64,000 nt of DNA, taken from positions 1,798,001 through 1,862,000 of the forward strand of contig NZ_AP024903.1 in the NCBI RefSeq assembly GCF_024347095.1, in the 5' to 3' direction. Numbering within the stretch: the stretch's first letter is position 1; every line of letters begins with the position of its first letter. Positions 55,516 to 64,000 of the stretch are shown piece by piece. A model generated the notes under the pieces. It saw only the letters and a list, made by a program, of their open reading frames with translations, was not told where the DNA came from and searched no databases. The translations under genes were made by a program, and so were the position numbers. The DNA is from Vibrio rhizosphaerae. Its GTDB lineage: Bacteria; Pseudomonadota; Gammaproteobacteria; Enterobacterales; Vibrionaceae.

Positions 55516-56577
55516 CTAGCGCTCCAGTTGCCCTGTTTCAATCAACTGAGCAAAGAAATCATTCATCGTCACCGACAGCGGCCGGTATTTAAGCCCTAGT
55601 TCGCCAATACTTTTGGTATTGTTGCCTTTCCAGGTGTACCCCACATTCTGTGCAATCGTTTTTCGGGTCATTGCCGGGTTGAGCATCGGCCCCACGAGCC
55701 AGACCAGAAACTTCGGCAGCACCCGTTTCGGCAAGGGATAATGCTTGCCATACTTGGGCTGGAGTTGTCGGGCCATTTCAAGGAAAGTCGTATTGTAACC
55801 GGAGATAATATACCGACCTTGCGCATGGGCGGTATAGGCGGCAGAGAGGTGCGCTTCAGCGACATCCCGGACATCCACCACACCTATCCCCCAGTCCGGC
55901 ACACCGGCTTTCATGGTGCCATCCCCCATCTGACGAATGATATGAAAACTTTCAGAGGTCATATGAGGATTAATCGAAGGTCCCATGACTAAAGAAGGAT
56001 TAATGACAACCAACGTCCATTGCTTTTGATTCTGCGCGATACACCATGCTTCTTTTTCAGCTTCGGTTTTGGAATAAGAATATGGATTATGATTCAGAGA
56101 GCTGGAACGGTTCCAGACTTCTTCTGTCACCACACCATGCTCTAAATCAGACAAATCGGCGTTGTCGCCATAAATGGCGGCACAACTGCTGGTCAGCACA
56201 ACCCGTTGCACCGAAGGGGTTAACGTCGCTTGCGTCAAAACATTTCGTGTCCCCTGAACGGCAGGCGCAATCAGTTCATTTTGCGGATCATCGACCAACA
56301 GTCGAAATGGTGACGCGGTATGAAAAACCACCCGACAGTCTTGCATGGCCTCGGCGTAAGAGCCGTCATCGAGTAAATCAGCCTGAAAATAGCGAATGGT
56401 GCCCGGCGCAGTCCGGGCAATCCGATTGAGATGTTTGAGTTTGTCCTGATCCTGCACATTCCGAACCGTCGCGTGTACTGTCACGCCGGATTCAAGTAAG
56501 CGTTTAATCAGCCATCCCGCCACATATCCTGTGGCGCCGGTTACCAATACCGGTGATTTTCGGTCAATGCGATACAT
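55516..56577 (-). CDS. NAD(P)-dependent extended SDR (dihydroflavonol-reductase-like)
   Basis: 353 residues. Rossmann motif VTGATGYVAGWL (residues 13-24), SSCAAIYG near 128 and YSYSKTEAEKEAW with the catalytic Tyr/Lys near 165-170 (YxxxK). The pattern TVRNVQDQDKLKHL after the second strand fits NADP-dependent DFR/cinnamoyl-CoA-reductase-like enzymes that reduce aldehydes or ketones. Substrate unknown. Its start lies three bases after the TetR gene stop, so the pair forms an operon probably repressed by that TetR protein. Confidence 0.87.
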   Translation of the reverse strand: MYRIDRKSPVLVTGATGYVAGWLIKRLLESGVTVHATVRNVQDQDKLKHLNRIARTAPGTIRYFQADLLDDGSYAEAMQDCRVVFHTASPFRLLVDDPQNELIAPAVQGTRNVLTQATLTPSVQRVVLTSSCAAIYGDNADLSDLEHGVVTEEVWNRSSSLNHNPYSYSKTEAEKEAWCIAQNQKQWTLVVINPSLVMGPSINPHMTSESFHIIRQMGDGTMKAGVPDWGIGVVDVRDVAEAHLSAAYTAHAQGRYIISGYNTTFLEMARQLQPKYGKHYPLPKRVLPKFLVWLVGPMLNPAMTRKTIAQNVGYTWKGNNTKSIGELGLKYRPLSVTMNDFFAQLIETGQLER

Positions 56578-56580
56578 GAT

Positions 56581-57171
56581 TTAATTGATCTCATCTACAC
56601 TGGATAAAGACGTTGCAATTCCGCGCCAATACACACGAAATGCCTCCCGAAATATCATTTCCATCTCATGCCGTGAATATTGCTTGCGATTGGTATAAAC
56701 CACGAGCGAATGCAGATAACTTTGTGCATTGATACATAGCAATTCAGGCGGCAACGGATGCAGGATGCCGTTCTCCTGAGCATCACTCAGTTTTTCGATC
56801 ATCGGCTCCCATAGCTCTTCTGCATATTGACGTGCGGTTTCACCTAATAGTTGAGAAGAATTCAACACATCCAAAGCCCGATATTCTGTCAAATGGTCAT
56901 AGGACCAATTGGCAAAAGTCAGCCATTGGGTAAAACAGACATCGCGGACTGAAGCAGAGAAATCGACATGGCTCAAGATCACATCTGCCATATTGCGTTT
57001 AATGAAGAGATAAACATCATCAATCAGCATTTGCTTGGTTTCAAAATGATTAAACAGCGTGCCATTGGAAACACCGGCTTCTTTGGCGATGGCCGCCGTT
57101 GAGACCCCGACGCCCTCTTGCGCAAACAAACGAATCGCAGCTTCAATAAGCTGAAGTTTCTTGGTGTTCAT
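56581..57171 (-). CDS. TetR-family repressor
   Basis: 196 residues from ATG 57171; a TTG start at 57180 would add three residues. HTH near 22-45 (VSTAAIAKEAGVSNGTLFNHF). The ligand domain is unrelated to named regulators. It heads a two-gene operon with the SDR gene. A perfect 24-base palindrome lies 14 bases upstream of its start and almost certainly is its operator, giving autoregulation. Confidence 0.9.
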   Translation of the reverse strand: MNTKKLQLIEAAIRLFAQEGVGVSTAAIAKEAGVSNGTLFNHFETKQMLIDDVYLFIKRNMADVILSHVDFSASVRDVCFTQWLTFANWSYDHLTEYRALDVLNSSQLLGETARQYAEELWEPMIEKLSDAQENGILHPLPPELLCINAQSYLHSLVVYTNRKQYSRHEMEMIFREAFRVYWRGIATSLSSVDEIN

Positions 57172-57184
57172 CAAAAACAATATC

Positions 57185-57208
57185 TTTAGAGTGACTAGTC
57201 ACTCTAAA
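57185..57208. promoter_or_regulatory. TetR operator, perfect 24-bp palindrome
   Basis: Half-site TTTAGAGTGACT followed by its exact complement AGTCACTCTAAA. Located between the TetR start codon and its likely promoter. Confidence 0.85.
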
Positions 57209-57594
57209 TTAATCCAAGATCACGGTCTTCGTCAACTGATATATGATTGAGAATTATTCCCATTTAGGTACCACCCTAGACTTCCCGTTGTCATCCTCGA
57301 TACAGTAAACCAGCTACCGATGTCGGAAACGCTGAAAATGAACCGGATCGCCCGCCGGTGGTCAAAATAAAAAAAGAGGCTTCAATGTACCTTGTTAACC
57401 GTGACGTACCTTGTCAACCGTGACCAACCGACCGGATGATATTGCGTCAGATGACATGATTTAGGATGACATTGCTGACCTTGCCCAAATCCACTTGGCT
57501 ATAAAACAATCAATATCGACGGGATCACATTTATTTTCGCATGATCCTATGATATTTCTTACGGCTGATAATCAAGCGCTTCTGTGAGGAAAAT
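57209..57594. other. Intergenic region, no gene seen
   Basis: Contains an imperfect 19-base direct duplication (GTACCTTGTTAACCGTGAC / GTACCTTGTCAACCGTGAC, about 57388-57425). It holds the promoter of the TerB-like gene (GAGGAAAAT before the ATG at 57595) and probably part of the TetR promoter. Confidence 0.5.
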
Positions 57595-58044
57595 ATGTTT
57601 AATACCATTACATCGCTTTTTAAAGAACTCCTTGAAGGTCAGGATCTCGGTCATCATGAAGACAGTCCGCAACTGGCTATTGCTTGCCTGCTGACGGAAG
57701 TATCCGGTGCTGATCACGATATCTCTCAGCCAGAAAAAGATGCGCAAACTCAGCTGCTGATCAAACTGTGTCAGTTAACTCAACCTGAAGCTGACAATCT
57801 GTTAAAGCAGGCAGCACAACAAGTCAAAGAATCGGCTTCCCTCTATGATTTTACATCTCAACTGAGAACGTTATCGCAGGAAAGACGTTTTGAACTGATT
57901 CACGCGATGTGGGAAGTTGCCAATGCCGATAACTATATCGATCCGTTTGAAGATGCAGTGATTCGTAAAACCGCAGAACTGCTATATGTCGATCACAGTG
58001 AATTCATCCGGGCAAAATTAAGTGTCACCGAGCATAAATCTTAG
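57595..58044 (+). CDS. TerB-like (tellurite-resistance-type) helical protein
   Basis: 149 residues, all-helical. The TerB-domain pattern of acidic metal-ligand positions is visible twice: LTEVSGADHDISQPEKD (34-50) and WEVANADNYIDPFEDAVI (101-118), as in E. coli DjlA and YebE-like proteins. Cytoplasmic single gene. Function unknown; TerB domains bind divalent ions and membrane-linked partners. GAGGA ribosome site before ATG 57595. Confidence 0.85.
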   Translation: MFNTITSLFKELLEGQDLGHHEDSPQLAIACLLTEVSGADHDISQPEKDAQTQLLIKLCQLTQPEADNLLKQAAQQVKESASLYDFTSQLRTLSQERRFELIHAMWEVANADNYIDPFEDAVIRKTAELLYVDHSEFIRAKLSVTEHKS

Positions 58045-58338
58045 CGTGTCATACCTTGGCGCGTTATCGCCCGTGATTGATGGCCACATTCTTATCACGA
58101 TCAATGCCATCCACCGATATTTATCAACGGACAGAAGTCGGACAACCGAAGCGACTTCTTCTGTTCAATTTCTACACGTCCGTTATAATGTGTCCCCTTT
58201 GATCACTGGATGACAATACGGTGGATTTTCCGCTCATTCAGAATCCATAGAAAGCCACGATTTGAACCGTGATTGGTCACATCGCAGTGTGACAGCGATG
58301 ACCATCGATAACAGACGATTAGGTAGCAAAATAAAGCA
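58045..58338. other. Intergenic region before rimO
   Basis: No gene. A GTCACA/TGTGAC hairpin-capable sequence lies at 58276-58293. No poly-T; may be leader structure or chance. Confidence 0.4.
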
Positions 58339-59748
58339 ATGACAGTCAATACTTATACGCCAAATCAAACCACGACTCTGGATACAGCGCAGAAGACGCT
58401 GACGCAGCAAGAAACCATGAATCAATCGGTGTCAGGCAACAAAATCGGATTTGTCTCTCTCGGATGCCCGAAGAATCTGGTTGATTCCGAGCGCATTCTG
58501 ACCCAGTTACGCACCGAAGGATATGACATTGTCGGCCAGTATCAGAATGCGGATCTTGTCATCGTCAATACCTGTGGTTTTATTGACAGTGCTGTTCAGG
58601 AATCACTGGATGCGATTGGTGAAGCGCTCAATGAAAATGGCAAAGTCATCGTGACCGGATGTCTCGGCGCCCGGGAAGATGAAATCCGGGAAGTGCACCC
58701 GAATGTGTTAGGGATTACCGGCCCGCACGCTTACGAAAATGTACTCGAACATGTGCATCAGTTTGTGCCTCGCCCAACCCACAACCCCTATATCAGTCTG
58801 GTACCGGATCACGGCGTCAAACTCACACCGAAACACTACGCTTATCTGAAAATCTCAGAAGGCTGCAACCATCGCTGTACGTTCTGTATTATCCCTTCCA
58901 TGCGCGGTCAGTTAGTCAGCCGCCCGGTCGGTGAAATCATGGGTGAAGCGGAACGGCTGAAAAACGCTGGCGTGAAAGAGTTACTGGTGATCAGTCAGGA
59001 TACCAGTGCCTATGGTGTCGATACCAAACACAGTCTGGGGTTCTCAAACGGGACGCCGGTGAAACAAAATATCAAAGCGCTGAGTGAACAACTGAGTCAA
59101 TTAGGCATTTGGGTCAGACTGCATTATGTCTATCCTTATCCGCATGTGGATGACATCATTCCATTGATGGCAGCAGGAAAAATTCTGCCCTACCTCGACA
59201 TTCCGTTCCAACATGCCAGCCCGCGTGTTCTGAAAATGATGAAACGTCCCGGTCAGGCCGAACGTACGCTGGAACGGATTCATAAGTGGCGTGAAATCTG
59301 TCCGCAGCTGGTGATTCGTTCCACCTTTATCGTCGGCTTCCCCGGAGAAACAGAAGAAGATTTCCAAATCTTATTGGATTGGCTGCAAGCGGCACAACTT
59401 GATCGCGTCGGCTGTTTTAAATATTCACCGGTTGAAGGTGCAACCGCTAATGAGCTGGCTGAGCAGGTGCCAGAATCCGTCAAACAAGACCGCTATGAGC
59501 GCTTTATGGCATTACAACAAGCTATCAGTACCGCCAAGCTACAAGAGCGTATCGGTCATCAGATGCAAGTACTGATTGACGAAGTCGATCAGGAAGGTGC
59601 GATTGGCCGTACTTATGCTGATGCCCCGGAAATCGATGGTGTGGTTTATCTCAACGGTGAAACCCGAGTCAAGCCGGGAGATTTGGTCACGGTCACGATT
59701 GAACATGCTGACGAATATGATCTGTGGGGCAGTCTGCTCGCTGAATAA
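58339..59748 (+). CDS. rimO: Ribosomal protein S12 methylthiotransferase RimO
   Basis: 469 residues. Radical SAM methylthiotransferase that modifies Asp88 of S12. Three parts: UPF0004 N-domain with cysteines in [19 protein letters not shown] and TGCLGARE; radical SAM motif [16 protein letters not shown] (CxxxCxxC, about 175-190); C-terminal TRAM domain ([16 protein letters not shown]). The first 33 residues ([21 protein letters not shown]...) are an extension also found, from memory, in Vibrio RimO; ATG 58417 would remove 26 of them. Transcribed alone; terminator downstream at 59871. Confidence 0.97.
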   Translation: MTVNTYTPNQTTTLDTAQKTLTQQETMNQSVSGNKIGFVSLGCPKNLVDSERILTQLRTEGYDIVGQYQNADLVIVNTCGFIDSAVQESLDAIGEALNENGKVIVTGCLGAREDEIREVHPNVLGITGPHAYENVLEHVHQFVPRPTHNPYISLVPDHGVKLTPKHYAYLKISEGCNHRCTFCIIPSMRGQLVSRPVGEIMGEAERLKNAGVKELLVISQDTSAYGVDTKHSLGFSNGTPVKQNIKALSEQLSQLGIWVRLHYVYPYPHVDDIIPLMAAGKILPYLDIPFQHASPRVLKMMKRPGQAERTLERIHKWREICPQLVIRSTFIVGFPGETEEDFQILLDWLQAAQLDRVGCFKYSPVEGATANELAEQVPESVKQDRYERFMALQQAISTAKLQERIGHQMQVLIDEVDQEGAIGRTYADAPEIDGVVYLNGETRVKPGDLVTVTIEHADEYDLWGSLLAE

Positions 59749-59870
59749 ACTGAATCAGCGACAACCCCTAAGCGCCGGGAGGCTGAGAACGTCGTCAGAT
59801 TTTTCTCAGCCTTGAGGGCGGTTCCCCCTCGATAGCGTAATCGTTTTACTCAAGAATGATTCTTTTTACA

Positions 59871-59903
59871 AAAGCAGCAACAGGCGCTATGCTGCTTTTT
59901 CTT
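59871..59903 (+). terminator. Terminator after rimO
   Basis: AAAGCAGCA (59871-59879) pairs with TGCTGCTTT (59890-59898), followed by TTCTTTTTTT. Confidence 0.85.
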
Positions 59904-59938
59904 TTTTTCTTTTCCTTATAAAAGAAGGATTCCTGAAG

Positions 59939-60823
59939 ATGTGGATTCTTGTGACCCTCTTTGCGGCAACTTGCCAATCTCTCCGAACCGCTTATCAAAA
60001 AACGCTCTCTCAAGAGCAAGGATTTTTACACGCAACGATGGCCCGCTCGTTATATGGCTTACCGCTCGTGAGTGTCTATCTATTCATTTGCTGGCATGTT
60101 ATCGGTGCCGTCACATGGCCTTCTCTCGGGCTGTTTCTGGGCTATGCATCGGTCTGTGCGATTGCGCAAATCCTCGCGACTTATCTGATGCTCCGGGTGT
60201 TTCAGTCCGGCAGTTTTGCTTTGGGAACTCTGCTGGCGAAAACCGAAGCGGTTCTGGCAGCGCTGATCGGGATCCCGCTACTGCATAATTCATTGAATTT
60301 CACCGCGTGGAGCGGGATTGCACTCGGGGTGATCGGCACGTTAGTGATGAGTGTACGACTGAGCAATTTACGACATATGCACAAAGATATATCACTGCTT
60401 GCCGGATTGGGCAGCGGCTTGTGTTTTGCCGTCACATCGGTGACAGCGTCACTGGCAAGCCATTCACTGCAAGGCTCGATTATTACCAGTGCAGGCGTGA
60501 CTATCTGGTATGTGCTCGCCTTACAATCCGTGCTTCTGTGTAGCCTGCAAATTTATCGCAGCCGTGATTGCTTCGCGCCAGTAAAGCGCTCTTTCCGGCT
60601 CAGCACTAAAGTCGGGATTCTCAGCTCACTGGGATCGATTGGTTGGTTTACCGGATTTGCCCTGATCAATCCGGCACTGGTCAAAACGCTGGGACAAATC
60701 GAAATTCTCGGGACGCTATATTTTTCCAAACGGCGTTTTAATGAACAGATGACATTGCAACAATGGATCGGTGGCAGCATGATCGTCGGCAGTGTGATTC
60801 TGGTTGCCGTCGCGACCCTGTGA
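59939..60823 (+). CDS. EamA/DMT-superfamily membrane transporter
   Basis: 294 residues with about ten hydrophobic helices in two halves, as in EamA transporters (first half start MWILVTLFAATCQSLRTAYQ; FALGTLLAKTEAVLAALIG; second half ending GGSMIVGSVILVAVATL). Substrate unknown; relatives move small metabolites out of the cell. Ribosome site AAGAAGGA before ATG 59939. Converges with the exonuclease gene five bases beyond its stop. Confidence 0.85.
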   Translation: MWILVTLFAATCQSLRTAYQKTLSQEQGFLHATMARSLYGLPLVSVYLFICWHVIGAVTWPSLGLFLGYASVCAIAQILATYLMLRVFQSGSFALGTLLAKTEAVLAALIGIPLLHNSLNFTAWSGIALGVIGTLVMSVRLSNLRHMHKDISLLAGLGSGLCFAVTSVTASLASHSLQGSIITSAGVTIWYVLALQSVLLCSLQIYRSRDCFAPVKRSFRLSTKVGILSSLGSIGWFTGFALINPALVKTLGQIEILGTLYFSKRRFNEQMTLQQWIGGSMIVGSVILVAVATL

Positions 60824-60828
60824 GAAAC

Positions 60829-61359
60829 CTATAACATGGTCAATGCCAGTTTCGCGAGATTATAGGCGTCAACATAACCGGAATGCTGGCGTCCTTCCCA
60901 TGCGATTCCTGCCGCTTCTTGAGCCGTCCGGTGTCCGATGCGACGTTCTTTCATTCGATGCTGAATCCGATACAAGGTTGCCAGATTAATAAACTCATGA
61001 ATCGGTGACGCAATCCCTTTTTGTTCACACTCTTGCCGTAAGATCAGATCATCTCTGCCCCACGCCAGATAAACTTTATTGGTTGAGCCAAAGTTTTTGA
61101 TCATCGATTGAATCACGTCTGCCAGTGGCCGCCCCTGTTTTTCTAGTTTGCGCGGCGTGATACCGGTCAATTCGGCACAAAACAGCGACACTTCATCCTG
61201 TTCCGGCTGAACATAATACTGGGCTCTTTTGACGATTTTTCCCTGATCCAGTGCGATTTCTGCCAAACCGATTTCAATAATTTCTCCGGTTGTCCCGACC
61301 CCGTTTTCATGCCAGCAGCACATTTCCAGATCGAAACAGACCACACGATTGCAGTTCAT
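60829..61359 (-). CDS. DEDDh 3'-5' exonuclease (KapD/ERI-1-like)
   Basis: 176 residues, single domain. ExoI VCFDLEMCCWHENG...GEIIEIG (7-31), ExoII YLAWGRDDLILRQECEQ near 97-113, ExoIII HSGYVDAYNLAKL near 159-171 with H-x4-D. The wording FDLEMCCW resembles the ERI-1/KapD exonucleases that act on RNA 3' ends. Distinct from the exonuclease at 24122. Resident gene, convergent with the transporter. Confidence 0.88.
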   Translation of the reverse strand: MNCNRVVCFDLEMCCWHENGVGTTGEIIEIGLAEIALDQGKIVKRAQYYVQPEQDEVSLFCAELTGITPRKLEKQGRPLADVIQSMIKNFGSTNKVYLAWGRDDLILRQECEQKGIASPIHEFINLATLYRIQHRMKERRIGHRTAQEAAGIAWEGRQHSGYVDAYNLAKLALTML

Positions 61360-61568
61360 AACCTATCTATCCCGTCTTTCGCTCAAACCGGTGATCATAA
61401 TCGAATCATCACAAAAAGCGAATCCCGGATACACCCCCGAGAACAGGATGCACAAATATTCAGCGAACAAGCGTCTGATGGCTGTAAATCCAATGCCTGA
61501 TACATGGACTTATGGCCTTTTGTGTTAATATTTGCGCCATTATTTTTTAATGTAGCAGAGAATTGCAT

Positions 61569-62189
61569 ATGACCTTCGATCTAAACACCATGCCGACCAG
61601 TTTCGACATGCTTCATGCCATTCTGGCCCTGTGTGCCATCATTCTATTGATTGTCGTGATCAGCCGCCGGGCAACCGTGGTTGAGAAAATTGTTGAGAAG
61701 CCAGTCGAAAAAATCGTTGAAAAACCGGTTGAAAAGATTGTCGAGGTGGAAAAAGTCGTTGAAGTAGAAAAAGTTGTCGAGAAAGTTGTCGAATCTAAAC
61801 TGGCCACCGCATCAACCGACGCTGCATTACAACTCCTTGCCCTGTTGCAGAAAGAAGCCCGCCTGATCGATTTTCTCAATGAAGAGATTATCCATTACTC
61901 TGATGAAGAGGTCGGTGCGGCAGCTCGGGTGATCCATAGCGGTGGAAAAAAAGTGCTGGATGACTATTTGCATCTGCAACCGATTCGCGATGAAGCAGAA
62001 GAAACCCGGATCACCGTTGCAGCCGATTTTAATCCGCAGGCCATTCGACTGACAGGCCATGTCACCGGTCAAGCCCCTTATCAGGGACTGCTGGTGCACA
62101 AAGGCTGGCAGGTCACAGCAATCAACCTTCCTCAAATCGCGCCGGACTATGATGTCTCGATTGTCGCGCCGGCAGAGGTAGAGCTGTAA
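61569..62189 (+). CDS. DUF2760 membrane protein with VEK-repeat stalk
   Basis: 206 residues from ATG 61569 (TTG 61563 is in frame but lacks a better ribosome site). One transmembrane helix near 16-34 (LHAILALCAIILLIVVISR), then a charged stalk of VEKIVEKPVEK-type repeats (about 38-75). The C-terminal soluble domain (LLQKEARLIDFLNEEI..., ending VSIVAPAEVEL) belongs to DUF2760. Stop and next start overlap as TAATG, tying it to the Hsp70-like protein. Probably anchors that chaperone at the membrane; function unknown. Confidence 0.88.
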   Translation: MTFDLNTMPTSFDMLHAILALCAIILLIVVISRRATVVEKIVEKPVEKIVEKPVEKIVEVEKVVEVEKVVEKVVESKLATASTDAALQLLALLQKEARLIDFLNEEIIHYSDEEVGAAARVIHSGGKKVLDDYLHLQPIRDEAEETRITVAADFNPQAIRLTGHVTGQAPYQGLLVHKGWQVTAINLPQIAPDYDVSIVAPAEVEL

Positions 62190-64000
62190 TGGAACAACAT
62201 GCGCGTTACTGTGTCGGCATCGATCTCGGCACCACTCACAGCGTGCTGTCTTATGTGGATATGCATGCAGAAACCCCACAAGTGACAGTATTGTCGATCC
62301 CGCAAATGACCGCGCCGGGCACGGTTGAATCCCTGCCTCAGTTAGGCTCATTTGTTTATCAGCCCCATGAGCATGAAATGTCTTCCAGCGCCCGGATTCT
62401 TCCCTGGAGTGATGAACCTCAGGCGCTGGTTGGTGCAATCGCCCGCAATTTGGGCAGTAAAACCCCGATTCGCCTCATCGCCAGTGCCAAATCCTGGCTC
62501 TGTCATGGCGGCATCAATCGCCGTGATGCATTTCTGCCGGCTGGCAGCCCGGATGATGTTAGTAAACTGTCGCCGCTACAGGCCAGCGAATTGTATCTCG
62601 AGCACTTACAAAACGCTTGGAACCACCAGTTCCCAGAATTCCCCTTAGCGGAGCAGGATGTCACGATTACCATTCCGGCGTCATTTGATCCCGCCGCCCG
62701 TGATTTGACCGCAGAAGCCGCCAAAAACGTCGGTCTGAGCCGCCGGACACTGCTCGAAGAACCGCAGGCCGCACTCTACAACTGGATTGATGCCAATGGT
62801 GAAGCATGGCGTGACCGCGTCACAGTCGGTGATGTGGTGCTGGTGGTCGATATCGGGGGTGGCACAACCGACCTGTCGCTGGTCGAAGTCAAAGAAAATG
62901 ACGGTCAGTTAGTTTTAGAGCGAGTTGCCGTTGGTGAGCATATTCTGCTGGGCGGTGACAATATGGATCTCGCCCTGGCTTATCGTTTGAAAATGAAGCT
63001 GGCACAAAATGGTCAAACGCTGCAAGCATGGCAAATTCAGGCAATGACGCACGCTTGCCGCGATGCCAAAGAAGCCTTGCTTCATGATACCGACCTCGCC
63101 GCGGTGCCGATTATTGTACCGAGCCGCAGCTCAAAACTGTTTGGTGCAACATTAAAAACCGAACTCACCCAGCAAGAAGTCCGCCAGACGCTGGTTGATG
63201 GCTTCTTCCCTCAAGTCGGTATCGATGAATTGCCTCAGCAACGCGCCCGTGGCGCTCTGACCCAAATGGGACTGCCCTATGCACAAGATGCCGGCATTAC
63301 CCGCCACATTGCCGCATTTTTAACCAAACAAGCGGGAGGCACTACCGATGCCGATCCGATGATGGCATTTGGCACAATTCCCGGAATGGATCCCCCCGAA
63401 ACACCGGCGTTTATCCAACCCAGTGCAATTTTACTTAATGGCGGAGTGCTCAAATCAACACTACTTGCAGAGCGATTACTGGCAACCATCAACCGCTGGC
63501 TGACCGATGCCGGCGCTGAATCCGCCCGCACCCTGACCGGGATTAATCTTGATCTGGCGGTGTCTCAGGGCGCTGCATATTACGGTGCCGTCCGTCAGGG
63601 CAGCGGCGTCAAAATTCGCGGTGGATTAGCCAGTGCTTATTATGTCGGGATTGAAAGTGCCATGCCCGCGATTCCGGGGATGGCTCCCCCGCTGGAAGCG
63701 ATGTGTGTTGCTCCCTTCGGTATGGAAGAAGGCGCGAGTGTTGCCATCAGTCAGCGTGAATTTGGCTTGGTGATCGGTCAGCCGGTCAACTTCCAGTTCT
63801 TCGGTTCTACCGTGCGACGTGAAGACGCCGCAGGGACACATCTCGAGACTTGGTCTGCGGATGAATTACAGGAACTCCCTGAAATTCAGGTGACTTTACC
63901 GGTCACCGAAGGCCGCCAAAACGGTCAGATTGTGCCCGTAACCCTTGCCGCCCGGGTAACCGAAGTGGGCACCCTGTATCTGGAAGCGATTGCCACGGAT
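62189..64000 (+). CDS. Hsp70-family (DnaK-like) protein, cut by window edge
   Basis: 604 residues visible, no stop in the window. ATPase domain signatures: GIDLGTTHSVLSY (9-21), VVDIGGGTTDLSLVEV near 226-241, and ILLNGGVLKS (adenosine loop) near 414. Insertions between subdomains and lack of a canonical peptide-binding domain by the window end mark it as a divergent Hsp70, of the type that occurs beside DUF2760. Translation is coupled with the upstream gene by TAATG. It may fold or remodel a membrane-associated client; client unknown. Confidence 0.93.
   Translation, partial: MEQHARYCVGIDLGTTHSVLSYVDMHAETPQVTVLSIPQMTAPGTVESLPQLGSFVYQPHEHEMSSSARILPWSDEPQALVGAIARNLGSKTPIRLIASAKSWLCHGGINRRDAFLPAGSPDDVSKLSPLQASELYLEHLQNAWNHQFPEFPLAEQDVTITIPASFDPAARDLTAEAAKNVGLSRRTLLEEPQAALYNWIDANGEAWRDRVTVGDVVLVVDIGGGTTDLSLVEVKENDGQLVLERVAVGEHILLGGDNMDLALAYRLKMKLAQNGQTLQAWQIQAMTHACRDAKEALLHDTDLAAVPIIVPSRSSKLFGATLKTELTQQEVRQTLVDGFFPQVGIDELPQQRARGALTQMGLPYAQDAGITRHIAAFLTKQAGGTTDADPMMAFGTIPGMDPPETPAFIQPSAILLNGGVLKSTLLAERLLATINRWLTDAGAESARTLTGINLDLAVSQGAAYYGAVRQGSGVKIRGGLASAYYVGIESAMPAIPGMAPPLEAMCVAPFGMEEGASVAISQREFGLVIGQPVNFQFFGSTVRREDAAGTHLETWSADELQELPEIQVTLPVTEGRQNGQIVPVTLAARVTEVGTLYLEAIATD

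Noticed and set aside
61680..61800. Minus-strand frame rich in Phe/Ser/Thr opposite the VEK repeats
   Set aside because: Low-complexity shadow of the repeat stalk; the plus-strand frame has a start, membrane helix and coupling to Hsp70.

Overview
The window looks like a chromosomal segment of a Vibrio or close relative (Vibrionaceae). The evidence is the full-length RimO with a Vibrio-style N-terminal extension, HrpA, the gal genes in galETK order, LamB-type and general porins, and a type VI secretion VgrG/Rhs locus. It begins inside galK and ends inside an Hsp70-family gene. Gene names come from protein motifs read by eye; no database search was possible.

Layout. (1) 1-17026 is a galactan (pectic beta-1,4-galactan) utilisation island. 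A long minus-strand series runs: sugar-binding protein, two permeases, lipoprotein endo-galactanase (GH53), GH42 beta-galactosidase, LamB-like porin, chemoreceptor, galE, galT, galK. Divergent from it are the ATPase, a LacI-type regulator and a second, secreted GH53. The parts form a complete route: cleave galactan outside, pass the outer membrane by the porin, import oligomers by the ABC system, hydrolyse them with GH42, and enter the Leloir pathway. (2) 17091-23833 is a second uptake cluster: ferric/sugar-phosphate-type ABC importer, inositol-monophosphatase-like enzyme, dual-specificity-like phosphatase and LacI regulator. A DEDDh exonuclease follows.

(3) 24.8-47.8 kb is a mosaic built on a type VI effector operon, vgrG - DUF4123 adaptor - full-length rhs - immunity (minus strand). 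Downstream of it lie at least four displaced rhs C-terminal toxin/immunity cassettes that share rhs-core homology. Between cassettes sits a repeated plus-strand module: a structured leader, a 65-aa protein, a hairpin terminator and a decayed SymE-like gene. The leader has the architecture of phage P1/P4 C4 antisense RNA. Each of the three intact copies has its own 8-nt antisense word matching a word over or next to its own ribosome-binding site. The same region holds a two-repeat type I-E CRISPR with a recognisable leader but no cas genes, a second orphan copy of that leader, an IS256-family element inserted into another copy of itself, and a compact RiPP locus. The RiPP locus is a 38-aa precursor at 35695-35811, too short for normal gene calling, plus a PqqD/radical SAM/SPASM maturase.

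(4) 47.8-64 kb is mostly ordinary chromosome: porin, HAD phosphatase, small outer-membrane protein, hrpA, an SDR/TetR pair with a perfect 24-bp palindrome, a TerB-like protein, rimO, a DMT transporter, a second DEDDh exonuclease, and a DUF2760-Hsp70 pair.

The strongest candidates for something undescribed are the covarying C4-like riboregulator family between rhs cassettes and the radical-SAM peptide locus inserted among them.
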